Shown one piece after another: positions 35,311-43,947 of a stretch of 64,000 nucleotides of DNA; positions within the stretch are counted from its first letter, which is position 1; every line of letters begins with the position of its first letter. The stretch spans positions 113,199-177,198 of the forward strand of contig NZ_AQUR01000104.1 in the NCBI RefSeq assembly GCF_000372525.1, given 5' to 3'. A program made the position numbers and the translations under genes. The DNA comes from Cupriavidus neocaledonicus (lineage in GTDB: Bacteria; Pseudomonadota; Gammaproteobacteria; Burkholderiales; Burkholderiaceae). The notes below the pieces were generated by a model, which searched no databases, was not told where the DNA came from, and saw nothing but the letters and a program-made list of their open reading frames with translations.

Positions 35311-36192
35311 TCAGTACTGGACCTTGCGTTCCACGTAGCGGAACTGCACCACGGTCAGCGCGATCACGATCACCATCAGCACCACCGACTGCGCGGCCGA
35401 GCCACCGATGTCCATGCCGCGGAAGCCGTCATGGAAGACCTTGTACACCAGCGTGTTGGTCGAATTGAACGGCCCGCCGTGCGTGACCGCATCGATGATG
35501 GCGAAGGTGTCGAAGAACGCGTAGACCACGTTGATCACCATCAGGAAGAAGGTGGTCGGCGACAGCAGCGGAAACACGATCGACCAGAAGCGGCGCCACG
35601 GGCCCGCGCCGTCGATGGCGGCGGCCTCGATCAGCGAGCGCGGGATGCTTTGCAGCCCGGCCAGGAAGAACAGGAAGTTGTAGCTGATCTGCTTCCAGGC
35701 CGCGGCCAGCACCACCAGCAGCAAGGCCTGGTTGCCATTGAGCAGGAAGTTCCATTCGACGCCGAGCCTGCGCAGCGCGAACGACACCACGCCCAGGGTC
35801 GGGTTGAACATGAACATCCACAGCACCCCCGCCACCGCCGGCGCCACCGCATACGGCCAGATCAGCAGGGTCTTGTAGCCCACCGCGCCGCGGATCACGC
35901 GGTCGGCAAAATAGGCCAGCGCCAGCGCGGCGGTCAGCCCGACCACGGTCACGCCCACGGCAAAGATGGCGGTGACCTGGAACGACTCGACATAGAGCGG
36001 GTCGTTCCACAGCATGCGGAAGTTGTCCAGGCCGACGAACTCCAGGTTGATGCCGAAGGCATCCTGCTGCAGCATCGACTGGTACAGGGCCTGCCCGGCG
36101 GGCAGGAAAAAGAAGATCAGCGTGATCGCGATCTGCGGCAACACCAGCAGATACGGCAGCCACGGCGAGCGGAACACGACGCGTTTTTCCAT
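35311..36192 (-). CDS. ugpA: sn-Glycerol-3-phosphate ABC transporter permease UgpA
   Basis: 293 residues with six hydrophobic segments, as in E. coli UgpA (295). The EAA loop reads SLIEAAAIDGAGPWRRFWSIVFPLL. It pairs with UgpE to form the membrane channel. Its Shine-Dalgarno sequence is weak. It is separated from ugpB by 171 bp that carry a hairpin and three tandem 11-bp repeats, so its expression is probably lower than that of ugpB. Confidence 0.95.
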   Translation of the reverse strand: MEKRVVFRSPWLPYLLVLPQIAITLIFFFLPAGQALYQSMLQQDAFGINLEFVGLDNFRMLWNDPLYVESFQVTAIFAVGVTVVGLTAALALAYFADRVIRGAVGYKTLLIWPYAVAPAVAGVLWMFMFNPTLGVVSFALRRLGVEWNFLLNGNQALLLVVLAAAWKQISYNFLFFLAGLQSIPRSLIEAAAIDGAGPWRRFWSIVFPLLSPTTFFLMVINVVYAFFDTFAIIDAVTHGGPFNSTNTLVYKVFHDGFRGMDIGGSAAQSVVLMVIVIALTVVQFRYVERKVQY

Positions 36193-36230
36193 GAACGGAT
36201 TCCGGCGGATGCCGCGGATGGCGGCATCGG

Positions 36231-36263
36231 ACTAGGTACGGATTAGGTACGGATTAGGTACAA
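36231..36263. repeat. Three tandem 11-bp repeats in the ugpB-ugpA gap
   Basis: Three adjacent copies of the unit ATTAGGTACGG, with small differences at the ends (ACTAGG... in the first, ...ACAA in the last), lie about 40-70 bp before the ugpA start. The origin by slipped duplication is likely; a regulatory role is open. Confidence 0.75.
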
Positions 36264-36302
36264 AGCGGCAGGCGGCCCCGATCGGTGCCGGCCACAAAGC
36301 AA

Positions 36303-36329
36303 GCGGGCGGAGGTTTCGCCGCCGCCCGC
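36303..36329 (-). other. Intercistronic hairpin after ugpB
   Basis: An 8-bp GC stem (GCGGGCGG / CCGCCCGC, 11-base loop) lies 35 bp after the ugpB stop. No T-run follows on the minus strand. Such stems after the binding-protein gene are common in ABC operons and raise the level of its mRNA relative to the permease genes. Confidence 0.6.
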
Positions 36330-36363
36330 CTGTCACGTCAGCCTGCTGGCAAGACCCGGCGCC

Positions 36364-37680
36364 TTATTCGCGCGCGGTCTTCTGGAAGCGCTCCAGCAAG
36401 TCATTGCCGCGTGCCACGGCCGAGTCCAGCGCCGCCTTGGGCTCCTTCTTGCCGGCCCAGACCGCTTCCAGTTCTTCGTCGACCACGGTGCGGATCTGCA
36501 CCATGTTGCCCAGGCGCACGCCGCGCGACTTGTCGGTGGTCTTGACCACCATCTGCTGCACCGAGACGTCGGCGCCGGGGTTCTTGTCGTAGTAGCCCGA
36601 TTTCCTGGTGGCCTCGTAGGCGGCCATCGTCACCGGCAGGTAGCCGGTGGCCTGGTGCCAGTCAGACTGGATCTCGGGGCGCGACAGGTAATTGAAGAAC
36701 TTGGCGACGCCCTTGTACTCTTCAGGCTTCTTGCCGCCCATCACCCACAGCGAGGCACCGCCGATGATGGTGTTCTGCGGCGCGCCCTGCACGTCCGGGT
36801 AGTACGGCAGCTGCGCCACCGCGAACGCGAACTTGGCGTTCTTGCGGATATTGGCCAGCGACGCCGACGAGCCGGTGAACATGGCGCATTCGCCGTTGTA
36901 GAACTTGGCCTGCGATTCGGCCTTGCGCCCGCCATAACTGAAATAGCCCTTCTTCACCATGTCCTGCAGGTTGGTGATGTGCTTGACGTGCAGCGGGTTG
37001 TTGAAGATCAGGCGCGTGTCGGTGCCGCCGAAGCCATTGTTCTTGGTCGCGTACAGGGTGTTGTGCCAGGCCGAGAAACTTTCCAGATGGACCCAGCCCT
37101 GCCAGTCGGTGGTATAGGCGCAGTTGGTGCCCGAGGCCTTGAGCTTGGCCGAGTACTGCATCACCTCGGGCCAGGTCTTGGGCGGCTTTTCCGGGTCCAG
37201 GCCGGCCTTCTTGAAGGCGTCCTTGTTGTAGTAGAACACCGTGGTCGAGCTGTTGAACGGGAACGACAGCATCTCGCCCTTGGACGAGGTGTAGTAGCCC
37301 GCGACGGCGGGGATGTAGGCCTTCTGGTCGAACTTCTCGCCGGCGTCCTTCATCACCGTCGACACCGGCTTGATCGCGCCCTTGGCGCTCATCATGGTGG
37401 CGGTGCCGACCTCGAACACCTGCAGGATCGCCGGCGCGCCGCCGGCGCGGAAGGCGGCGATGCCGGCCGCCATGGTCTCGTCGTAATTGCCCTTGTTGAC
37501 CGGCACCACCTTGTATTCGGACTGGCTGGCGTTGAACTTGTTGGCGATCTCGTTCACCTTGTCGTTCAGCGCGCCCTGCATGGCGTGCCACCACTGGATT
37601 TCAACGGCGGCGTGCGCGCTGCCGGCCCCGGTCAGGGCGGCCAGCGCGGCGAGTTTGAGCGCGGTACGGGATACGGACAT
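36364..37680 (-). CDS. ugpB: sn-Glycerol-3-phosphate-binding periplasmic protein
   Basis: 438 residues, equal to E. coli UgpB. A signal peptide of 24 residues ends at SAHA, and mature UgpB starts AVEIQWWHAMQGALND, a strong family motif. The ligand-binding fold is the maltose-binding type. UgpB captures glycerol-3-phosphate and glycerophosphodiesters in the periplasm and hands them to UgpAEC. AAGGAG lies before the ATG. It is the first gene of the operon, about 50 bp downstream of a Pho-box-like sequence. Confidence 0.96.
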   Translation of the reverse strand: MSVSRTALKLAALAALTGAGSAHAAVEIQWWHAMQGALNDKVNEIANKFNASQSEYKVVPVNKGNYDETMAAGIAAFRAGGAPAILQVFEVGTATMMSAKGAIKPVSTVMKDAGEKFDQKAYIPAVAGYYTSSKGEMLSFPFNSSTTVFYYNKDAFKKAGLDPEKPPKTWPEVMQYSAKLKASGTNCAYTTDWQGWVHLESFSAWHNTLYATKNNGFGGTDTRLIFNNPLHVKHITNLQDMVKKGYFSYGGRKAESQAKFYNGECAMFTGSSASLANIRKNAKFAFAVAQLPYYPDVQGAPQNTIIGGASLWVMGGKKPEEYKGVAKFFNYLSRPEIQSDWHQATGYLPVTMAAYEATRKSGYYDKNPGADVSVQQMVVKTTDKSRGVRLGNMVQIRTVVDEELEAVWAGKKEPKAALDSAVARGNDLLERFQKTARE

Positions 37681-37722
37681 CGAGGCTCTCCTTGGTCTGT
37701 CTTGTTGCGGTCAGTCGAAAAT

Positions 37723-37750
37723 CCGACAGCATGTGATTTTTTTGTGACAG
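37723..37750 (-). promoter_or_regulatory. Pho-box-like element before ugpB
   Basis: On the minus strand CTGTCAC, four A, then AAATCAC and, after three more bases, CTGTCGG. The 7-base units spaced by about 4 bases fit the PhoB direct-repeat rule (CTGTCAT-N4-repeat). The first and third match the consensus unit at six and five of seven positions; the middle one is weaker. It fits phosphate-starvation control of ugp as in E. coli. No phoB lies in the window. Confidence 0.7.
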
Positions 37751-37860
37751 CGGCATGTTACGCCGGTCGCACGCGCGCAAGCAAATCAGCAGATTCACCA
37801 GTATGGCCGCGCCCCGGCTTTTTGCAGTGCAATAAACGAATTTGGGCGCGGATCCACGGT

Positions 37861-37866
37861 TACAAT
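37861..37866 (+). promoter_or_regulatory. Putative -10 element 8 bases before the HAD gene
   Basis: TACAAT ends eight bases before the ATG of the HAD gene, and no Shine-Dalgarno sequence lies between them. If used, transcription would start at or next to the ATG, giving a leaderless message. No good -35 is visible. Confidence 0.45.
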
Positions 37867-37874
37867 GGCCCGCC

Positions 37875-38666
37875 ATGCAATCCCTGAACAAGCTCTCTAA
37901 TACGGCGCTGCGCAACGTGCGCGGCGTGCTGACCGACATCGACGGCACCCTGACCACCGACGGCCGGCTGCCGGCCTCGACCTACCTGGCCCTCGACGGA
38001 CTGCGCCGCGCCGGCCTGCACGTGATCCCGGTGACCGGGCGCTGCATCGCGTGGGCCGAGATCCTGACGCGGCTGTGGCCGGTCGATGCCATCATCGGCG
38101 AGAACGGCGCGTTCTATTCGCACCTGCACAACGGCCGGCTGCAGACGCGCTTCCTCGACGACGCGGCCACGCGGGCGCGCAACCTGGAGCGCATCCATGC
38201 CCTGGGCCAGCGCATCGTGCGCGAGGTGCCCGGCTGCGCGCTGGCGTCGGACCAGGCCTGGCATGCCGCCGACCTGGCCATCGACCATGCCGAGGACGTG
38301 GTGCCGTTGCCCGAGGACGCCGTCACGCGCATTGCTACGCTGATGCGCGAGGCCGGCATGACGGCCACCGTCAGCTCCATCCATGTCAACGGCTGGTTCG
38401 GCCGCCATGACAAGCTGTCGATGAGCAAGCTGTGCGTGGCCGAGCTGCTGGGCGAGGACGTCGATGCGCGGCGCGACCAGTGGTTGTTTATCGGCGACTC
38501 GGCCAACGATGCGTCGATGTTTGCGCATTTCCCGCTGTCGGTGGGCGTGGCCAACGTGCGCGAGATCCTGCCGCAGCTGCCGGTGCCGCCGGCTTACATC
38601 ACCGCGGCCGCGGGCGGCGAGGGTTTTGCGGAGATGGCGCAGCGGCTGATCGAAGCGCGCGGCTAG
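37875..38666 (+). CDS. HAD-superfamily hydrolase (HAD-IIB type)
   Basis: 263 residues from the ATG at 37875. An earlier in-frame ATG at 37842 would overlap the -10-like TACAAT and is less likely. Motif I is DIDGTLT, with the nucleophile Asp near residue 19. Motif II is VTGR, and motif IV is GDSANDASMF. The large cap between them is the HAD-IIB (Cof-like) type, which acts on sugar phosphates or similar small phosphorylated compounds. The exact substrate is unknown. It is divergent from ugpB and convergent with ntrC, with no partner on its own strand. Confidence 0.85.
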   Translation: MQSLNKLSNTALRNVRGVLTDIDGTLTTDGRLPASTYLALDGLRRAGLHVIPVTGRCIAWAEILTRLWPVDAIIGENGAFYSHLHNGRLQTRFLDDAATRARNLERIHALGQRIVREVPGCALASDQAWHAADLAIDHAEDVVPLPEDAVTRIATLMREAGMTATVSSIHVNGWFGRHDKLSMSKLCVAELLGEDVDARRDQWLFIGDSANDASMFAHFPLSVGVANVREILPQLPVPPAYITAAAGGEGFAEMAQRLIEARG

Positions 38667-38690
38667 TGCCGCGGCATTTGCAAAGGGAAG

Positions 38691-38821
38691 GTTTGCTCCC
38701 TCTCCCGCGTGCGGGAGAGCGGCCGGGGGTGAGGGCAGGCGGTGGCATACCGCAGGCTTGACTTCGTCGAAACGCCGGCCCTCACCCCAACCCTCTCCCG
38801 CACGCGGGAGAGGGAGCAAAC
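38691..38821. repeat. Inverted pair of REP-like palindromic elements
   Basis: Two ~45-bp arms (38691-38736 and 38778-38821) are near-perfect inverted copies separated by 41 bp. Each arm contains an internal 20-bp palindrome made of CTCTCCCGC and GCGGGAGAG, followed by a GTGAGGGC box. This is the form of a REP/BIME-type intergenic repeat. It fills the space between the convergent HAD and ntrC genes and probably also acts as a transcription or mRNA-stability barrier. Other copies would be expected elsewhere in the genome. Confidence 0.85.
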
Positions 38822-38859
38822 AACAGGAGTCAACCCGGGCCCTAGTGCCCTGCCCTGCT

Positions 38860-40419
38860 TCAGTCGAAGCCCAGCTCCTGCAGCTTGCGCGTGATGGTGT
38901 TGCGCCCGATCCCGAGCCGGGTCGCGGCTTCGACGCGGCGCCCGCGGGTGACGCCCAGCGCGGCTTCCAGCACCGCCTTTTCGAACCGGCGCGTCAGCAG
39001 GTCCATCACTTCGGGCTGGCCGGCCTCCAGCATGGCGCGCGCCTCGCCGGCGAGCAGGCTTTCCCATCCGGCGGACGCCGGAGCCTGCTGCGGAGCCTGG
39101 GCCACCGCCGCGGCCGGCGCCGCACGGACCACCGTGGCCGTGTCGGCCTCGGCCACCGGCACCGCAAACCCGCCATAGTCGGCCAGTTCCTGGGCGCCTT
39201 CATACTCGGCCACGCGCAGGTCGGGCGCGCGCTCCGCCCGCGGCGCATTGACCGGCTCGCTGGTGCCGGCTTCCAGCATCTCGCGCGGCAGGTCCTTGAC
39301 CTCGATGGTCTGCGCCGGCGCCATCACGGTAAGCCAGTTGCACAGGTTTTCCAGCTGGCGCACATTGCCCGGGAACGGTAGCGTGCTGACGTAGGCCAGC
39401 GCCTCGTCCGACATGCGCTTGGGCTCGACGCCAAGCTCCTTGGCGCTCTTCTGCAAGAAATGGCGCGCCAGCAGCGTGATGTCCTCCGGCCGCTCGCGCA
39501 GCGGCGGCAGGCGCAGCCGGATCACGTTCAGGCGGTGAAACAAGTCCTCGCGGAACAGCCCTTCCTTGACGCGCAGTTCCAGGTTCTGGTGGGTGGCGGC
39601 AATCACGCGCACGTTGGCGCGCAAGGGGTTGTGGCCGCCGACGCGATAGAAGTTGCCGTCGGACAGCACGCGCAGCAGCCGGGTCTGCAGGTCGAACGGC
39701 ATGTCGCCGATTTCGTCGAGAAACAGCGTGCCGCCCTCGGCCTGCTCGAAGCGCCCGCGCCGCATGGTCTGCGCACCGGTAAAGGCGCCACGCTCGTGGC
39801 CGAACAGTTCGGACTCGAGCAGGTCCTTGGGTATCGCCGCGGTATTGAGCGCGATAAACGGGCCGTTGGCGCGCGGACTGTGCTTGTGCAGCGCGCGCGC
39901 GACCAGTTCCTTGCCGGTGCCGGACTCGCCGGTGATCATCACCGTCACGTTCGACTGCGACAGCCGGCCGATGGCGCGGAACACGTCCTGCATCGCCGGC
40001 GCCTGGCCGAGGATCTCGGGCGCGTCGACCAGGCGGTCGTCCATCTCTTCCTCGCGCAGGCTTTCTTCCAGCGCGCGGCGGATCAGCTCGACCGCCTTGT
40101 CGACATCGAAGGGCTTGGCCAGGTATTCGAAGGCGCCGCCCTGGAACGCTGCCACCGCGCTGTCGAGGTCGGAGTACGCCGTCATCACGATGACCGGCAG
40201 GCCCGGGTGGCGCGCCTTGATCGCCTGCAGCAGGTCGAGGCCGGAGCCGCCGGGCATGCGGATATCCGATATCAGCACCTGCGGCTGGTCTTCCTCAAGC
40301 GCGGCCAGCGCGTCCCGCACATTGGTGAAGCTGCGCGAGAGCAGGCTTTCACGGGCGAGGGCCTTTTCCAGGACCCAGCGGATTGATTGATCGTCGTCGA
40401 CTATCCAGATCGGCTTCAT
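38860..40419 (-). CDS. ntrC: Nitrogen regulation response regulator NtrC
   Basis: 519 residues. The receiver domain has its phosphorylated Asp52 in LISDIRMPGGSG. The sigma-54-activating AAA+ domain (~145-380) has Walker A GESGTGKE and the sigma-54-contact loop GAFTGA. The C-terminal Fis-type helix-turn-helix ends GRRVEAATRLGIGRNTITRKL. A ~60-residue Ala/Pro linker before it is longer than in E. coli. NtrC-P activates sigma-54 promoters in nitrogen limitation, and two matching sites lie upstream of glnA in this window. It follows ntrB by 85 bp. Confidence 0.96.
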   Translation of the reverse strand: MKPIWIVDDDQSIRWVLEKALARESLLSRSFTNVRDALAALEEDQPQVLISDIRMPGGSGLDLLQAIKARHPGLPVIVMTAYSDLDSAVAAFQGGAFEYLAKPFDVDKAVELIRRALEESLREEEMDDRLVDAPEILGQAPAMQDVFRAIGRLSQSNVTVMITGESGTGKELVARALHKHSPRANGPFIALNTAAIPKDLLESELFGHERGAFTGAQTMRRGRFEQAEGGTLFLDEIGDMPFDLQTRLLRVLSDGNFYRVGGHNPLRANVRVIAATHQNLELRVKEGLFREDLFHRLNVIRLRLPPLRERPEDITLLARHFLQKSAKELGVEPKRMSDEALAYVSTLPFPGNVRQLENLCNWLTVMAPAQTIEVKDLPREMLEAGTSEPVNAPRAERAPDLRVAEYEGAQELADYGGFAVPVAEADTATVVRAAPAAAVAQAPQQAPASAGWESLLAGEARAMLEAGQPEVMDLLTRRFEKAVLEAALGVTRGRRVEAATRLGIGRNTITRKLQELGFD

Positions 40420-40504
40420 GTGCGTCGCTTGTCTGCTCGGTGTCAGTTGGTCTTCCGCATGCCCTGGCCACGTCGGTGCACGCGCTTGCGGACGCCGGCA
40501 AAGG

Positions 40505-41683
40505 CTAGTGCAGCGGCAGCAGGATACGGAAGTCGGTACAGCCCGGCCTGCTCTCGCATTCGATCAAGCCCTCGTGCTGCTGCACGAAGGTTTGAGCGAG
40601 TGTGAGACCCAGTCCGCTGCCGCCATCCCTGCCCGATACCAGCGGATAGAAGATGCGTTCGCGGATGTCTTCGGGGATGCCCGGGCCGTTGTCGATCACA
40701 TGCAAGTCCAATGCCAGCTTGAACAGGCGCTTGGCGATGGTTACCTGGCGCGCGATGCGCGTGCGCAGCACGATCTGCGCATCGCCGCGCGCGATGCGGT
40801 CGGCCAGCGCCTGCGCGGCGTTGTGGACGATGTTGAGCACGGCCTGGATCAGCTGCTCCATGTCGCCCCGCAGCTCGGGCAGGCTGGCGTCGTAGTCGCG
40901 CACGATCTCCAGCCCGTTGGGAAACTCGGCCAGCACCACCGAGCGCACGCGCTCGAGCACCTCGTGGATATTCAGGCTCGATACGATATGCGGATGCCGG
41001 TGCGGCTCCAGCAGGCGGTCCACCAGCGTCTGCAGCCGGTCCGACTCCTTGATGATGACCTGGGTGTATTCGCGCAGCGAGCGCTCGGGCAGCTCGAACT
41101 CGAGCAGCTGCGCCGCGCCGCGGATGCCGCCCAGCGGGTTCTTGATCTCGTGAGCCAGATTGCGGATCAGCTCCTTGTTGGCCGAGGTCAGGTCCAGGAT
41201 GCGCTCCTCGCGGTCGCTGCGCACCTTCTGCTCGTTGGGCAGGATCTCGACCACCACGGTGTCGCCGACCGCTTCGAGCGCGGCGATCACCACATGCACA
41301 TGGATCGGGTCCTGCAGCGGCGGATGCAGGATCAGGTCCTGCCGGCGCACGTCGAACTGCCGCGTCACCACCGTATCGAGCATGTTGTGCAGCTCATCCG
41401 ATTTGCCGAACAGGTCGGGCAGCTTCAGCTCGACCATGCCCTTGCGCGACACGCCGAAGGTGGCCTCGGCGGCCGGATTCGCGTACACCACGCACAGCCC
41501 CGGCTGGCGCACCAGCAGCACCGGGTTGGCGACCACGTCGAGGCCGGCATGGAATGCCGCCGCGCCGATGCTGAGCACGCGCGCGCCGGTTTCGGACGGG
41601 GCCGGGTCCGCCGCGGGCGGCTCGGCCCGCGCGCCCTCGGCACTGCCGGCCTTGCGTGATACTCCGCGAATCAGGCGACGCAT
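40505..41683 (-). CDS. ntrB: Nitrogen regulation sensor kinase NtrB
   Basis: 392 residues. A PAS domain (~45-150) precedes the phospho-accepting His178 in NLAHEIKNPLGGIRGAAQLLE. The ATP-binding part carries N-box NIVHNAAQA, DNGPGIP and GGSGLGLT. There are no membrane segments, as expected for the cytoplasmic PII-controlled NtrB. Its Shine-Dalgarno sequence AAGGA overlaps the stop of the DUF4124 gene (4-bp gap), so the two are translationally coupled. It phosphorylates NtrC, encoded next. Confidence 0.96.
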   Translation of the reverse strand: MRRLIRGVSRKAGSAEGARAEPPAADPAPSETGARVLSIGAAAFHAGLDVVANPVLLVRQPGLCVVYANPAAEATFGVSRKGMVELKLPDLFGKSDELHNMLDTVVTRQFDVRRQDLILHPPLQDPIHVHVVIAALEAVGDTVVVEILPNEQKVRSDREERILDLTSANKELIRNLAHEIKNPLGGIRGAAQLLEFELPERSLREYTQVIIKESDRLQTLVDRLLEPHRHPHIVSSLNIHEVLERVRSVVLAEFPNGLEIVRDYDASLPELRGDMEQLIQAVLNIVHNAAQALADRIARGDAQIVLRTRIARQVTIAKRLFKLALDLHVIDNGPGIPEDIRERIFYPLVSGRDGGSGLGLTLAQTFVQQHEGLIECESRPGCTDFRILLPLH

Positions 41684-41687
41684 AAGT

Positions 41688-42266
41688 CTAGTCCTTCAGG
41701 TTGCCGAGCTCGCGCCGCAGCGACGCCGCGTTGGCCTCGCTGCGGGCAATGTCGTCGCGCAGCGCCGCGGTGCGGTCGAGGTATTTCTGGTAGTTGCGCT
41801 CATTGCCCTGGCGCTCCGGCTGGCCGTTGTTGTATTCGGCGCGCAGCCCCTGCAGCTTGGCCTCTTCGGCCTGCAGCTCCTGCATCAGCACGGTCCGGCG
41901 CTCGCTGTCGCGGCTGCGCTGTGTGGCGCTGTCCACGCGCGGGAAACCGGTGTTGCCGGCACTGGCGCCGCTGCTGCCGGCACTCTTGGCCGGTGCGGCG
42001 AGGCGCCCGCCCGGCACGGTCACGACCTCGGGCAGGTTCAGCTTTTTGCAGCCCTTGCCGGCATTGCCGTTGCGGTATTCCGGCACGCCGTTGGGCCCAG
42101 TGCAGACATAGACATCCGAGGACTGCGCCAGCGACGGCCCGACCCACGCGGCCAGCGCCAGCGCCGCGGCGCTCACCAGAACGGGGAATCGGCGTCGGCT
42201 TTGGTGCACGGAACGGGGCCTGGCATGAGTGCGGCAGGCCGTGCGGGAAAAGGCATCCATGGGCAT
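41688..42266 (-). CDS. DUF4124 domain protein, exported, with coiled-coil tail
   Basis: 192 residues from the ATG at 42266; a second ATG two codons later is equally possible. A twin-Arg-free signal peptide (basic start, hydrophobic VSAAALALAAWVGPSLAQ) should send it to the periplasm. The short DUF4124 motif follows (VYVCTGPNGVPEYRNGNAGKGCKKL), with two Cys that may form a disulfide. After a Gly/Ser/Ala linker, the last ~85 residues are a charged, probably coiled-coil helix. It lies between glnA and ntrB and is tightly coupled to ntrB. Its link with nitrogen control is positional only. Confidence 0.78.
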   Translation of the reverse strand: MPMDAFSRTACRTHARPRSVHQSRRRFPVLVSAAALALAAWVGPSLAQSSDVYVCTGPNGVPEYRNGNAGKGCKKLNLPEVVTVPGGRLAAPAKSAGSSGASAGNTGFPRVDSATQRSRDSERRTVLMQELQAEEAKLQGLRAEYNNGQPERQGNERNYQKYLDRTAALRDDIARSEANAASLRRELGNLKD

Positions 42267-42330
42267 GGCGTCAGTTAGAACGGGGGGTGGATCGGTACAG
42301 AATCGGATGCCCCATTCTAGCGAGCAAAGC

Positions 42331-42358
42331 AAAAAGGGACAGCCGAAGCCGCCCCCTT
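42331..42358 (-). terminator. Rho-independent terminator of glnA
   Basis: On the minus strand a stem of about ten pairs (with G-T wobbles), AGGGGGCGGC / GCTGTCCCTT, closes a TTCG loop and is followed by TTTTTGCTTT. It begins about 55 bp after the glnA stop and 65 bp before the DUF4124 start, so glnA and the ntrBC group have separate main transcripts. Confidence 0.75.
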
Positions 42359-42411
42359 GTGGTGCAACTGTTGCCCGGTCACAACCTGCGTCATGGCCGG
42401 GCAAGGGCTGC

Positions 42412-43827
42412 TTACAGCGAGTAGTACATCTCGAACTCGACCGGGTGCGTGGTCATGCGGAAACGCGTGACTTCTTCCATCTTCAGTTCGATGTAGGCAT
42501 CGATCATCGAATTCGAGAACACGCCGCCACGGGTCAGGAACTCGCGGTCGTTGTCCAGGTACTCGAGTGCCTGGTCCAGGCTCGAGCACACGGTCGGGAT
42601 CTTTGCGTCCTCTTCCGGCGGCAGGTCGTACAGGTTCTTGTCAGCGGCTTCGCCCGGGTGGATCTTGTTCATCACGCCGTCCAGGCCCGCCATCAGCAGC
42701 GCCGAGAAGCCCAGGTACGGGTTCATCAGCGGATCCGGGAAGCGGGTCTCGATGCGGCGGCCCTTCGGGTTGGCCACATACGGGATACGGATCGAGGCCG
42801 AACGGTTGCGGGCCGAGTAGGCCAGCTTGACCGGCGCTTCGAAGCCCGGCACCAGGCGCTTGTACGAGTTCGTGCCCGGGTTGGTGATGGCGTTCAGCGC
42901 GCGGGCGTGCTTGATGATGCCGCCGATGTAGTACAGCGCGAATTCCGACAGGCCGGCGTAGCCGTTGCCGGCAAACAGGTTCTGGCCGTCCTTCCACACC
43001 GACTGGTGCACGTGCATGCCCGAGCCGTTGTCGCCGACGACCGGCTTCGGCATGAACGTGGCGGTCTTGCCGTAGGTGTGCGCGACGTTCTGGATCACGT
43101 ACTTCTGCAGCTGGGTCCAGTCGGCGCGCTGCACCAGCGTGCTGAACTTGGTGCCGATTTCGTTCTGGCCCTGGCCAGCCACTTCGTGGTGGTGGACTTC
43201 AACGGGGATGCCCAGCGATTCCAGGATCAGGCACATTTCCGAACGCATGTCCTGGAAGGTGTCGATCGGGGCAACCGGGAAGTAGCCGCCCTTCTTGCCC
43301 GGACGGTGGCCGGCGTTGCCGTGCTCGAATTCCTTGCCCGACGACCACGGGGCTTCTTCGGAATGGATCTTCACGAAGCAGCCTTGCATGTCGACGTTCC
43401 AGGTCACGCCGTCGAAGATGAAGAACTCGGGTTCCGGACCGAAGAAGGCGGTGTCGCCCAGGCCGGTGCTCTTCAGGTAGGCTTCGGCGCGCTTGGCGAT
43501 CGAACGCGGGTCGCGGTCATAGCCCTTGCCATCCGACGGCTCGATCACGTCGCACGACAGCACCAGCGTCGGCTCTTCATAGAACGGGTCGATGTGAGCC
43601 GTGTTCGAATCCGGCATCAGCAGCATGTCCGAAGCTTCGATACCTTTCCAGCCGGCGATCGACGAGCCGTCGAAAGCATGGCCGCTCTCGAACTTGTCTT
43701 CATCGAAGTGCGACACGGGCACGGACACGTGTTGCTCCTTGCCTTTGGTATCGGTGAAGCGGAAATCGACGAACTTGACGTCGTTTTCCTTCACCAGCTT
43801 CATCACGTCTGCAACGCTGTGGGCCAT
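42412..43827 (-). CDS. glnA: Glutamine synthetase type I
   Basis: 471 residues from the ATG at 43827, preceded by AGGAG. An upstream extension of the open frame is not used, since it would cross the sigma-54 promoter. GlnA condenses glutamate and ammonia. FDGSSIAGW near residue 50, the ATP-binding KPVVGDNGSGMHVHQS and the adenylylated Tyr400 in KNLYDLPPEE mark the GSI-beta type, inactivated by adenylylation. The gene stands alone between its own sigma-54 promoter and terminator, with ntrB/ntrC further downstream on the same strand. Confidence 0.98.
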   Translation of the reverse strand: MAHSVADVMKLVKENDVKFVDFRFTDTKGKEQHVSVPVSHFDEDKFESGHAFDGSSIAGWKGIEASDMLLMPDSNTAHIDPFYEEPTLVLSCDVIEPSDGKGYDRDPRSIAKRAEAYLKSTGLGDTAFFGPEPEFFIFDGVTWNVDMQGCFVKIHSEEAPWSSGKEFEHGNAGHRPGKKGGYFPVAPIDTFQDMRSEMCLILESLGIPVEVHHHEVAGQGQNEIGTKFSTLVQRADWTQLQKYVIQNVAHTYGKTATFMPKPVVGDNGSGMHVHQSVWKDGQNLFAGNGYAGLSEFALYYIGGIIKHARALNAITNPGTNSYKRLVPGFEAPVKLAYSARNRSASIRIPYVANPKGRRIETRFPDPLMNPYLGFSALLMAGLDGVMNKIHPGEAADKNLYDLPPEEDAKIPTVCSSLDQALEYLDNDREFLTRGGVFSNSMIDAYIELKMEEVTRFRMTTHPVEFEMYYSL

Positions 43828-43947
43828 GCCAATCTCCTGGGTATTCGGCAAATGTCTGTGAAAGCCAATTCTTGGGACTGTCGCCAGCGGCGCCGCTGCA
43901 TCGTTGCCGCGCCTGACTGGCCTCGCCGCGAAAGGACGACGGATGTT

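Noticed and set aside
38691..38821. CRISPR or insertion-sequence end
   Set aside because: There are only two arms in inverted, not direct, orientation, with no spacer series and no transposase; a REP-like pair explains it better.
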